The notes under the pieces: generated by a model
What the model was told of the DNA's origin: nothing
Databases searched by the model: none
What the model saw: only the letters and a program-made list of their open reading frames with translations
Made by a program: the position numbers and the translations under genes
Assembly: GCF_050113715.1 (NCBI RefSeq)
Contig: NZ_JBNJQR010000003.1
Span: 124,001 to 188,000, forward strand
Reading direction: 5' to 3'
DNA: 64,000 bases
Source: Brevibacillus_H ginsengisoli
GTDB lineage: Bacteria; Bacillota; Bacilli; Brevibacillales; Brevibacillaceae
Part shown: piece by piece, positions 57,466 to 64,000 of the stretch
Position numbering within the stretch: the first letter of the stretch is position 1
How the letters are laid out: every line of letters starts with the position of its first letter

Positions 57466-58107
57466 ATGGGTATGCATTTGCAGAGAGCCTTGACCCCAAG
57501 CAACAGAGCGGACTTCTTGGTGGAAATGGTTCAGACGGTCAGTGGCTTGTTGTTGGTTGGGTTTCTTTGGACGCATATGTTGTTTGTAGCCAGTATCTTG
57601 TTAGGAGTGAATGCTTTTAACGCGCTGGCTTCTTTTATGGAGCAATTCAAGCTGTTGCACGTGGCGGTTGTCTTTATCATTTTGGCGGGATTATCTCATG
57701 TGGGGGCTGTGCTACGGCGTATTCCTGGAAGGTGGCAGGAACAGAAGGTCGTATGGAATCATGCCAAAATCATCAAACATCGGGATACCTGGTCGTGGCT
57801 GTTTCAGGCGGTAACGGGAAGCGCAATGCTGATCCTGATCATCATTCATGTGTTTGTGGTGGTCTATGCGGGTATAGATGCGAAGCTGAGCGCCAATCGG
57901 GTGGATTCATGGATGCTTGGTTTTTATATTGTTTTTCTTTTGTTAGCGGAGTATCACGCGAGTGTGGGAATCTATCGGACTCTCGCCAAATGGGGCTTTG
58001 TGAATCGGCACAGCGTGAAAAAAGTATTATCGGTGGTAACCGTCTGCACAGTCCTGCTCGGGCTAGTGAGCTTGTTGGTATTTTATAAGCTGGGGGGTTC
58101 CGTATGA
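57466..58107 (+). CDS. frdC: Succinate dehydrogenase/fumarate reductase cytochrome b subunit
   Basis: 213 residues with five membrane helices. Histidines spread over the helices (LWTHMLFV, FKLLHVAVVF, IIIHVFVV, LAEYHASVGIYR) match the dihaem Wolinella-type FrdC anchor. It carries electrons between the menaquinone pool and the flavoprotein. Overlaps the FAD subunit gene by ATGA. Symbol chosen by likeness to Wolinella; direction of the reaction in vivo is not shown by sequence. Confidence 0.87.
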   Translation: MGMHLQRALTPSNRADFLVEMVQTVSGLLLVGFLWTHMLFVASILLGVNAFNALASFMEQFKLLHVAVVFIILAGLSHVGAVLRRIPGRWQEQKVVWNHAKIIKHRDTWSWLFQAVTGSAMLILIIIHVFVVVYAGIDAKLSANRVDSWMLGFYIVFLLLAEYHASVGIYRTLAKWGFVNRHSVKKVLSVVTVCTVLLGLVSLLVFYKLGGSV

Positions 58108-59927
58108 GTCGTTACGACATTTTTACCACAGACGTATTAATTGTCGGAGCAGGGCTGGCAGGGGAACGCGCGGCTGTAGAGGCGGCGGATCATGGCTTGA
58201 ATGTCATCCTTCTCAGTATGGTTCCGCCCAGACGGTCCCACAGCTCGGCTGCTCAAGGGGGGATGCAGGCTTCTCTTGGCAACAGCGCAATGGGCAAAGG
58301 GGATAATCCGGATGTTCATTTTGCCGATACGGTCAAAGGATCGGATTGGGGCTGTGATCAGGCGGTAGCCCGGATGTTTACGGAGACGGCCCCAATTGCG
58401 GTACGTCAAATGTCCTACTGGGGCGTACCGTGGAATCGCATTCAAGCGGGTTCTCATGTGTATGACGGGCAAGAGATTCGCGAAGATCCCGAGAAAAAAG
58501 GGCTGATTACCGCTCGTAATTTCGGTGGAACGGCCAAGTGGCGCACCTGCTATACCTCAGATGGGACGGGTCACACTCTTCTTTATACGATGGACAGTAT
58601 TGTGTTGAAGCTGGGGATCACCGTGCATGATCGAACGGAAGTGATCTCACTTATTCACGATGGCAAGAAGTGTCATGGGGTTGTCTCCAGGTGCTTGCGA
58701 ACCGGGAAACTGCGAGTGTACATCGCCAAAACAACAGTGATTGCGACCGGCGGATATGGAAGGCTGTACGGCGCTTCGACCAACGCGATTATCAATGAAG
58801 GGAACGGAATGTTTGTCGCGTTGGAAACAGGCGTCGTGCCACTCGGAAATATGGAAGCTGTTCAATTCCATCCGACGGGGATTGTTCCTTCATGGATTTT
58901 GATTACAGAGGGAGCTCGTGGGGATGGCGGGTATCTTCTCGATAAGGATCACCACCGCTTCATGCCAGACTATGAGCCGAAAAAGAAGGAATTGGCTTCT
59001 CGTGACGTGGTATCGCGTCGGATCATGCAGCATATTCAAAAAGGCTTCGGGGTGGCAAGTCCATACGGAGAGCATGTCTGGTTGGATATCCGGCATCTAG
59101 GCGAAAAACATATCAATACCAACCTGCGAGAGATCGCCAACATCTCCCGCAACTTCACGGGGATTGATCCCGTGCATGACTTGATCCCTGTTCGGCCTAC
59201 ACAGCACTACAGTATGGGCGGCATTCGCACGAATCGAGACGGAATGGCCTACGGACTGGAGGGCTTGTTCGCACTGGGAGAAGCGGCTTGCTGGGATTTG
59301 CACGGATTTAACCGATTAGGTGGCAATTCCTTGGCCGAGACGATTGTTGCCGGCATGATCGTCGGAAAGAAAATCGCCGAGTACACCAAAGACGCAACGT
59401 TGCACGTATCGAGTCGTCTGATCGAAGAGGAAGTGCGGGTACAGGAAGATCGCATACAAGCGTTGATTCAAGGGCGCAACGGGAATGAGAATGTCTATAA
59501 ATTGCGGAGTGAAATGGAAAAGACATTAAGTGAAAATGTAGGCATTTTCCGCTCCGAGCAACCGTTGCAGTCCGCTGTGACCAAATTGCAAGAATTGCTT
59601 CAGCGTTCCTATCACGTGGGACTTCGCAGCGGGGGACAAGGCGCCGATCCCGAACTGGCTTCGGCTCTTAGGATCAAGGGGATGCTGCGCCTCGCTTATT
59701 GTATCGCGGCGGGGGCTCTAGCAAGGAAGGAGAGCCGAGGCAGTCATTATCGAGAGGATTATCCCAAACGAGATGACGACAATTGGCTCAAGCGAACGCT
59801 CGCTTACTGGCCGCAGGGTGCCGATCGTCCAGACCTTCAATATGAGCCAGTGGAAATCACCGAGTTGCCGCCAGGTGATCGGGGCTACGGAGAGGCGAGC
59901 GCTCAGGCTGTTACCGCCAAACCATAA
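58104..59927 (+). CDS. frdA: Succinate dehydrogenase/fumarate reductase flavoprotein subunit
   Basis: 607 residues. FAD-binding N-terminus VLIVGAGLAGERAAVEAA, the covalent-FAD His motif RRSHSSAAQGGMQASLGN (~residue 46), QFHPTGIVPSWILITEGARGDGG (~255), HYSMGGIRTN and GFNRLGGNSLAETIV are intact. Gene order C-A-B is that of Wolinella/epsilonproteobacterial and B. subtilis-type complexes; sequence style is the non-classical, menaquinone-linked group. Confidence 0.93.
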   Translation: MSRYDIFTTDVLIVGAGLAGERAAVEAADHGLNVILLSMVPPRRSHSSAAQGGMQASLGNSAMGKGDNPDVHFADTVKGSDWGCDQAVARMFTETAPIAVRQMSYWGVPWNRIQAGSHVYDGQEIREDPEKKGLITARNFGGTAKWRTCYTSDGTGHTLLYTMDSIVLKLGITVHDRTEVISLIHDGKKCHGVVSRCLRTGKLRVYIAKTTVIATGGYGRLYGASTNAIINEGNGMFVALETGVVPLGNMEAVQFHPTGIVPSWILITEGARGDGGYLLDKDHHRFMPDYEPKKKELASRDVVSRRIMQHIQKGFGVASPYGEHVWLDIRHLGEKHINTNLREIANISRNFTGIDPVHDLIPVRPTQHYSMGGIRTNRDGMAYGLEGLFALGEAACWDLHGFNRLGGNSLAETIVAGMIVGKKIAEYTKDATLHVSSRLIEEEVRVQEDRIQALIQGRNGNENVYKLRSEMEKTLSENVGIFRSEQPLQSAVTKLQELLQRSYHVGLRSGGQGADPELASALRIKGMLRLAYCIAAGALARKESRGSHYREDYPKRDDDNWLKRTLAYWPQGADRPDLQYEPVEITELPPGDRGYGEASAQAVTAKP

Positions 59928-59991
59928 TCCAGGCACGATCAGGTAAGACAGGACACTGTACCAATCAGTTTGATAAATGGAGGAGAAGAGG

Positions 59992-60720
59992 ATGGCCCAG
60001 CGGCAATTGACCTTTCATATCTTTCGCTATAACCCCGAAGTTAATGATTTCACGCCAAAAACAGAGTCTTTTCAGGTAAAAGAAGAAGTAGGAATGACGT
60101 TGTTTATTGCTCTGAACAAAATTCGAGAAGAACAGGATCCCACCCTGAAATTCGATTTCGTCTGTCGGGCTGGTATCTGCGGCTCTTGCGGCATGCTGAT
60201 CAACGGCAAACCCAGCTTGGCTTGCAAAACTTTGACCAAAGACTTGCCAGACGAGATTACGCTCATGCCGCTGCCTGTGTTCAAGCTGCTTGGAGACTTG
60301 TCGGTCGACACGGGTACGTGGTTCCGCGATGTGTCTTTGCGAACGGAATCGTGGGTTCACACGGAACGTGCGTTTGACCCCACTGCCGAAGAGGAACGGA
60401 TGAAAAATGAGACCGCGTTGAATATTTACGAGGCGGAACGCTGTATCGAGTGCGGCTGCTGCATTGGCGGTTGTGCGACGGCCAATATCAAGCCGAATTT
60501 CATTGGGGCGGCGGGTGTCAATCGAGTAGCGCGGTTCATGGTCGATCCTAGGGATGAGCGGAATCAGCAAGAGTATTTTGATATTGTTGGTTCTGAAGAA
60601 GGAATATTTGGCTGTATTGGATTGATGGCTTGCGACGATAATTGCCCGATTGGCATACCGCTTCAAGAACAGCTGGCATTTGTGCGCAGAAAAATGGCGG
60701 TAGCGGGCTGGAAGCGATAA
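59992..60720 (+). CDS. frdB: Succinate dehydrogenase/fumarate reductase iron-sulfur subunit
   Basis: 242 residues. The [2Fe-2S] motif CRAGICGSCGMLING (~55) with a later Cys in SLACKT, the [4Fe-4S] motif CIECGCCIGGC (~150) and CIGLMACDDNCPIGIP (~205) for the remaining clusters are all present. The start is the ATG at 59992, 6 bases after GGAGGAG; an ATG at 59977 is part of that site. A strong terminator follows. Confidence 0.93.
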   Translation: MAQRQLTFHIFRYNPEVNDFTPKTESFQVKEEVGMTLFIALNKIREEQDPTLKFDFVCRAGICGSCGMLINGKPSLACKTLTKDLPDEITLMPLPVFKLLGDLSVDTGTWFRDVSLRTESWVHTERAFDPTAEEERMKNETALNIYEAERCIECGCCIGGCATANIKPNFIGAAGVNRVARFMVDPRDERNQQEYFDIVGSEEGIFGCIGLMACDDNCPIGIPLQEQLAFVRRKMAVAGWKR

Positions 60721-60730
60721 GTGAAGCGAG

Positions 60731-60760
60731 AAAAACCCTTGGTGCTCAAGGGTTTTTTTT
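60731..60760 (+). terminator. Terminator of the fumarate reductase operon
   Basis: AAAAACCCTTG and CAAGGGTTTTT pair over 11 bp with loop GTGCT, ending in a T run. It is 10 bases past the frdB stop. Confidence 0.92.
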
Positions 60761-60857
60761 ATTTTCAAGCGTCTATCGAACTTATTTGGAATGACTCTCT
60801 CCATCCACAGCGAGAACATCCAAGGAAAAGGTAAATCAATTGATTTTCAAAAATATG

Positions 60858-60886
60858 TTGACTCTCTTTTTGTATCAGTGTACTAT
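60858..60886 (+). promoter_or_regulatory. SigA-type promoter of the ABC transporter operon
   Basis: TTGACT (60858-60863) and TACTAT (60881-60886) with a 17-base spacer. The -10 hexamer lies inside the palindromic operator that follows. Confidence 0.78.
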
Positions 60887-60900
60887 GTCATTAGTACACT
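60877..60900. promoter_or_regulatory. Operator palindrome, probable GntR (YtrA-type) site
   Basis: AGTGTACTA (60877-60885) and TAGTACACT (60892-60900) are perfect 9-bp inverted arms around TGTCAT. The site covers the -10 box and the likely start point, so binding of the regulator encoded at 61706 should repress the operon. Confidence 0.82.
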
Positions 60901-60929
60901 ATAACACGAACACAAAGGAGCGGCGTTTA

Positions 60930-61703
60930 ATGGATGCATGCCTTCGATTACTAGGAAAAGAATTAAAGTTGATGAAAGGATGGATGTTGGGAAGTATAGC
61001 TATACTGGTTACCGTAGGGCTACTTGGTGCATGGTCTGCTTATCAAAAACCTATAGGCTTAATCAGTCTTTTGATGATTGTCATTCTCTTTATCCATGTC
61101 TTTTATGTACCGGCCTATCTATGGATTAGTTTGTCGAAAGAATGGAAAGGAACCTATCTCAATTGGCTTCAATTCCCTCAATCCGGGTGGACATTATTGG
61201 CAACAAAAATGCTTAGTGCTGTGATTAGCCTATGTATCTCGTACGCTATCGCCTACGCTTTTTTCTTTGGTATCGGCCACTTAGACCTGAACAATACTCA
61301 TTTGCCAGCACAATTAGTCGATCCGAATGGGTTTGATCCAAGCGTCAATATCCGTTATATGCAAGGTTCCTTTTTATCAGTGTTTTCTATGGTTCTGTAC
61401 ATGAGTCTGAGTCTTGGCGTTTGGATTCTTTTACTCAATATCACGATTCAGGCGGTAAGACGCAAACTACAAAAGTTTAGCGGGTTTGTTACATTCGTGC
61501 TTTTCACCTTTTTGTTTTGGGCAGAATTGACATTTAGTGGCACAAAGATGTATAGCGCTTTAACGAAATGGGGAGCTTTTTCGGGGGATTCCGTCTGGGC
61601 GCACCTTCAGATGCACGCGGGAGAAATTGTATTTGGACTACTAGAAATGGCAGTGTTTTTCTTTGTTGCGGGATGGTTACTGGACAGGAAGGTAGAGGTG
61701 TAA
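60930..61703 (+). CDS. ABC-2-type transporter membrane protein
   Basis: 257 residues with about six hydrophobic segments (for example WMLGSIAILVTVGLLGAW, GLISLLMIVILFIHVFYV, FVTFVLFTFLFWAELTF). It is the likely permease partner of the ATPase at 62101. No motif gives the substrate. The start is ATG 60930 with AAAGGAGCGG upstream; the frame from 60840 runs through the promoter. GntR gene starts 2 bases after the stop. Confidence 0.8.
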   Translation: MDACLRLLGKELKLMKGWMLGSIAILVTVGLLGAWSAYQKPIGLISLLMIVILFIHVFYVPAYLWISLSKEWKGTYLNWLQFPQSGWTLLATKMLSAVISLCISYAIAYAFFFGIGHLDLNNTHLPAQLVDPNGFDPSVNIRYMQGSFLSVFSMVLYMSLSLGVWILLLNITIQAVRRKLQKFSGFVTFVLFTFLFWAELTFSGTKMYSALTKWGAFSGDSVWAHLQMHAGEIVFGLLEMAVFFFVAGWLLDRKVEV

Positions 61704-61705
61704 TA

Positions 61706-62074
61706 ATGGGCGAAGAGTTTAACGCTTCACAACCGATTTATCAGCAGATTGTGGCGCGAATCTGCCGACAAATTGTTCGAGAGGAAATAAAACCTGGTGA
61801 GAAACTTCCCTCTGTGAGGGAGATGGCCATACAATCAGGAGTCAATCCAAATACGGTACAACGTGTCTATTCTGAACTTGAGCGAATGAAAATTATCGAG
61901 GCAAGAAGAGGCCAAGGGTCATTCGTGACAGAGAATATGGAAGAATTGGAGCGATTGCGCGTGCAGCTTAAGGTTGAATATATCGGAGATTTTGTAAGGA
62001 ATATGCAGGAAATGGGTTTTTCGTCTGCCGAGATTGTGGAAGGCATCCTGAATTATTTGGGACTGGAAAAATAA
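61706..62074 (+). CDS. GntR family regulator, YtrA subfamily
   Basis: 122 residues. The winged HTH is typical: QPIYQQIVARICRQIVREEIKPGEKLPSVREMAIQSGVNPNTVQRVYSELE (~8-60), followed by a short C-terminal dimerisation helix region instead of a large effector domain, which defines the YtrA type. It lies within an ABC operon whose promoter bears a palindrome, so autorepression is likely; cell-wall antibiotics are common inducers for such systems (established for the family, not shown here). Confidence 0.92.
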   Translation: MGEEFNASQPIYQQIVARICRQIVREEIKPGEKLPSVREMAIQSGVNPNTVQRVYSELERMKIIEARRGQGSFVTENMEELERLRVQLKVEYIGDFVRNMQEMGFSSAEIVEGILNYLGLEK

Positions 62075-62100
62075 TACACGCGGTCAGGAGTGAGGATTCT

Positions 62101-62802
62101 ATGTCAGATGTGCTGGTGAAATTTCAGCATGTATCCAAAAAATACCGGCGTCAAGTTGCCCTTCGTGATATAAGTTTTGAATTGCCAAGAGGTAAAATCA
62201 TTGGGCTTATCGGCACGAATGGGAGTGGGAAATCGACAACGTTGAAACTGATGGCTGGGTTGATCAGGCCAAACAGTGGAACGGTTATGATTAATGGGGA
62301 GGTGATCAAAAGGCGGATTCCAGAACAGGTTTCATTTTTACCGGATAGCGATCATTTATATCCATTCTATACGGTGAACCAGACGATTGAATTTTTCAGC
62401 AGTATCTATCGTGATTTTGATAAGAAGAAAGCAGTAGAGATGTTGGCATTTATGGAGTTGCCGGGTGATCAGCTTGTAAAAGGACTATCAAAAGGCAACA
62501 AAGGGCGGTTAAAGATTATTCTGGCGCTATCCCGCCAAGTGCCGCTAATTGTGATGGATGAACCATTGTCTGGGCTTGATCCAATTGTTCGAAGCTCCAT
62601 TATCAAAAGTTTGATTTCTTTCATTGATATTGAAAGCCAGACTGTTATCATGTCTACGCATGAAGTCGCAGAAATCGAACCGCTTCTTGATATGGTAGTG
62701 CTTATTCAAAATGGCGAACTTCAAATGGTTCAAGAGGTTGAGCAGATTCGTTTAACCAGCAACATGAGTCTTGTTGAATGGATGAAGAAATCCGCCGAGT
62801 AG
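62101..62802 (+). CDS. ABC transporter ATP-binding protein
   Basis: 233 residues, one nucleotide-binding domain. Walker A LIGTNGSGKSTTLKL (~39-53), signature GLSKGNKGRLKI (~129) instead of LSGGQ, as in BcrA/YtrB-like exporters, Walker B LIVMDEPLSGLDP (~150) and switch His in STHEVAEI. It pairs with the permease at 60930. Confidence 0.93.
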   Translation: MSDVLVKFQHVSKKYRRQVALRDISFELPRGKIIGLIGTNGSGKSTTLKLMAGLIRPNSGTVMINGEVIKRRIPEQVSFLPDSDHLYPFYTVNQTIEFFSSIYRDFDKKKAVEMLAFMELPGDQLVKGLSKGNKGRLKIILALSRQVPLIVMDEPLSGLDPIVRSSIIKSLISFIDIESQTVIMSTHEVAEIEPLLDMVVLIQNGELQMVQEVEQIRLTSNMSLVEWMKKSAE

Positions 62803-62845
62803 ATTAAGATACTTAGCAAATTTCTAAAAAAGAGGAGAAATTAAA

Positions 62846-63934
62846 ATGAAAAAAATGAAGAGAATTTTAGCAAGTGCAGGTGCAACCATCGTATTATTGA
62901 CTGGCTGTTCGTCTGTTGGGAACATGGATTTTACTCAATATGCAGTAAACCAATTGGAAATCAAATCATTGGAGTCTAATGGAGTAACTACTTTCCATTT
63001 GAAATATGACGAGAAAAAAGTTAAAGATGAAAAAGCATTGAAGCTGTTGAAGTTATTCAGTGACATAAAAATCACTGCTCACATGATCAGTGAAAATGAC
63101 GACACCATGTCAATTGAGGGTACAATGACCGTGAAGAAGGGTGACATTCCATTTAAGTTGTTCCTTAAACAAAATGAATTCATTCTTCAGTTAGATAACG
63201 CAAGTAAGCCGATTCGAATTATTGATAAATCAGGTTCACCAACTGCTAACACCGATCATTTTGTTGCTGCCATAAAAAAACTTACTCCGTACATTGTCAA
63301 ACATTTGCCGAATCCATCAACACTTGAAGTAACGTCCAAGCAGGATAAAGTAATGGGTGAGAACATAAATGGGAAAAATGTGCATGTAGAAATATATGGA
63401 GATGAAATTCCTTCTCTTATTCTTAGCTTTATGGAAGGAATAAGTAAAGATAAGGAAGCGATCGAGATTCTGGTCAATGCCATTAATCAAGCAGATGATT
63501 CAGTAAAACTGACAACACAATCATTCAAAAATGAGCTGGATACAATGGTTGTGAAACTGAAAGAACAACTTCCTACGCTGAAGCAAGATAAAACATTTCA
63601 GCAAGTCTTCAGTAAAAATAATTATATGAAGGCTGATATTCTACTTGATAACAAACTCCATGAACGCAAGTCCAATCTGACATTCCATTTCGCATTTCCG
63701 ACCCCTAATGTAAGCGGAATTGAATCCATGGAGATCAATACGACAGCTGAAAACTGGAATATAAACCAATCTGTAAAAGCTCGAAATATTTCCGCAGCTC
63801 AGTATCTTACGGATGAACAGCTTGCAGATGGTAAAAAAGGCAAAGCTTTCTTAGATACCTTAAATAAGGATCATAGCGTTTTATACGATATTCTTGTGAA
63901 TGATTTGAAGGTAAATGTAGATAAAGAAAAATAG
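62846..63934 (+). CDS. Lipoprotein of unknown function in the ABC operon
   Basis: 362 residues. Signal peptide with lipobox IVLLTGCSS (Cys ~21), so it should be lipid-anchored outside the membrane. The mature part is Lys- and Asp-rich, with no domain I recognise. It follows the ATPase by 43 bases with AAGAGGAG upstream of the ATG, so it likely belongs to the operon and may be a sensor or protection factor for the transporter. The 66 bases beyond its stop hold nothing recognisable. Confidence 0.8.
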   Translation: MKKMKRILASAGATIVLLTGCSSVGNMDFTQYAVNQLEIKSLESNGVTTFHLKYDEKKVKDEKALKLLKLFSDIKITAHMISENDDTMSIEGTMTVKKGDIPFKLFLKQNEFILQLDNASKPIRIIDKSGSPTANTDHFVAAIKKLTPYIVKHLPNPSTLEVTSKQDKVMGENINGKNVHVEIYGDEIPSLILSFMEGISKDKEAIEILVNAINQADDSVKLTTQSFKNELDTMVVKLKEQLPTLKQDKTFQQVFSKNNYMKADILLDNKLHERKSNLTFHFAFPTPNVSGIESMEINTTAENWNINQSVKARNISAAQYLTDEQLADGKKGKAFLDTLNKDHSVLYDILVNDLKVNVDKEK

Positions 63935-64000
63935 TGGTTTATCAATTTCTGACGTGACGGTTTCCTCTTCTTATGCAAACAGTTGGCCAAACCTTCATAC

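Noticed and set aside
57113..57499. - strand 128-codon ORF over the zinc-ribbon gene
   Set aside because: It opposes the start of the frd operon and has no recognisable protein features; the + strand frame has a conserved Cys pattern and a ribosome site.
1..64000. tRNA, rRNA, CRISPR arrays, intact insertion sequences or prophage genes
   Set aside because: None was recognised on either strand; no transposase, integrase or regularly spaced repeats were found.

Overview
The window looks like a chromosome segment of an aerobic, endospore-former-type Firmicute (order Bacillales, probably Brevibacillus or a close relative). This is inferred from the gene content: a Bacillus megaterium-like cbi gene order, a subtilase, DUF2512/TIGR02206/DUF3870 small proteins, a glycine riboswitch, AAGGAGG-type ribosome binding sites and SigL (sigma-54) control of amine catabolism. 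No rRNA, tRNA, CRISPR array, intact insertion sequence or prophage was seen.

1-18.3 kb holds a nearly complete anaerobic (cobalt-early) cobalamin operon on the + strand. It runs from the tail of cbiX (with an extreme His-rich extension) through cobK, cbiC, cbiD, cbiET, cbiL, cbiF, cbiG, cbiA, cbiP and cobO. It continues, after a 3-hydroxyacyl-CoA-dehydrogenase-like protein and an acetate kinase, with cobT, cobU, cbiB, cobS, cobD and two overlapping histidine phosphatases. cbiH is not in the window and is expected upstream of cbiX. A terminator closes the operon; beyond it lies a 24-codon mini-gene with its own promoter and tandem terminators, then a two-gene unit with an RtcB-type RNA ligase.

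21.5-36 kb is mixed: a secreted subtilase, a glycine-riboswitch-controlled ACT protein plus UPF0210 protein, an MFS exporter with a divergent LysR regulator, and an AT-rich patch (27.7-30.8 kb) with a PD-(D/E)XK nuclease, a beta-propeller gene lacking its 5' end and a barstar-domain protein. Then come ppaC, a GNAT acetyltransferase, an alpha/beta hydrolase, signal peptidase I, a TIMP-like secreted protein and a NUDIX hydrolase.

36-54.4 kb is a polyamine/GABA catabolic locus. It has a putrescine importer (PuuP-like), putrescine aminotransferase (PatA-like), aminoaldehyde dehydrogenase, GABA aminotransferase, a semialdehyde dehydrogenase, an agmatinase-family ureohydrolase, glutamate dehydrogenase, a chemoreceptor, and an acyl-CoA dehydrogenase with a CoA transferase. 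In its middle sits a sigma-54 activator with PAS domains. I find six canonical -24/-12 promoters and a shared 14-bp palindromic site (ATGCA-N4-TGCAT type) upstream of them and of the activator gene, so most of the locus reads as one SigL regulon. Two 85-residue lipoyl/biotinyl-like proteins without an acceptor lysine belong to it.

54.4-64 kb carries small membrane and hypothetical proteins, a Wolinella-type fumarate reductase/succinate dehydrogenase operon, and an ABC-2 transporter operon with a YtrA-type GntR regulator and a palindromic operator over its promoter.

Three copies of a roughly 280-bp element (35.55, 51.33 and 56.84 kb) share long paired arms with compensatory base changes. They look like a dispersed structured RNA or palindromic repeat family that I cannot assign to a known class. 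This element and the sigma-54 polyamine regulon with its odd lipoyl-like proteins are the best candidates for something undescribed.
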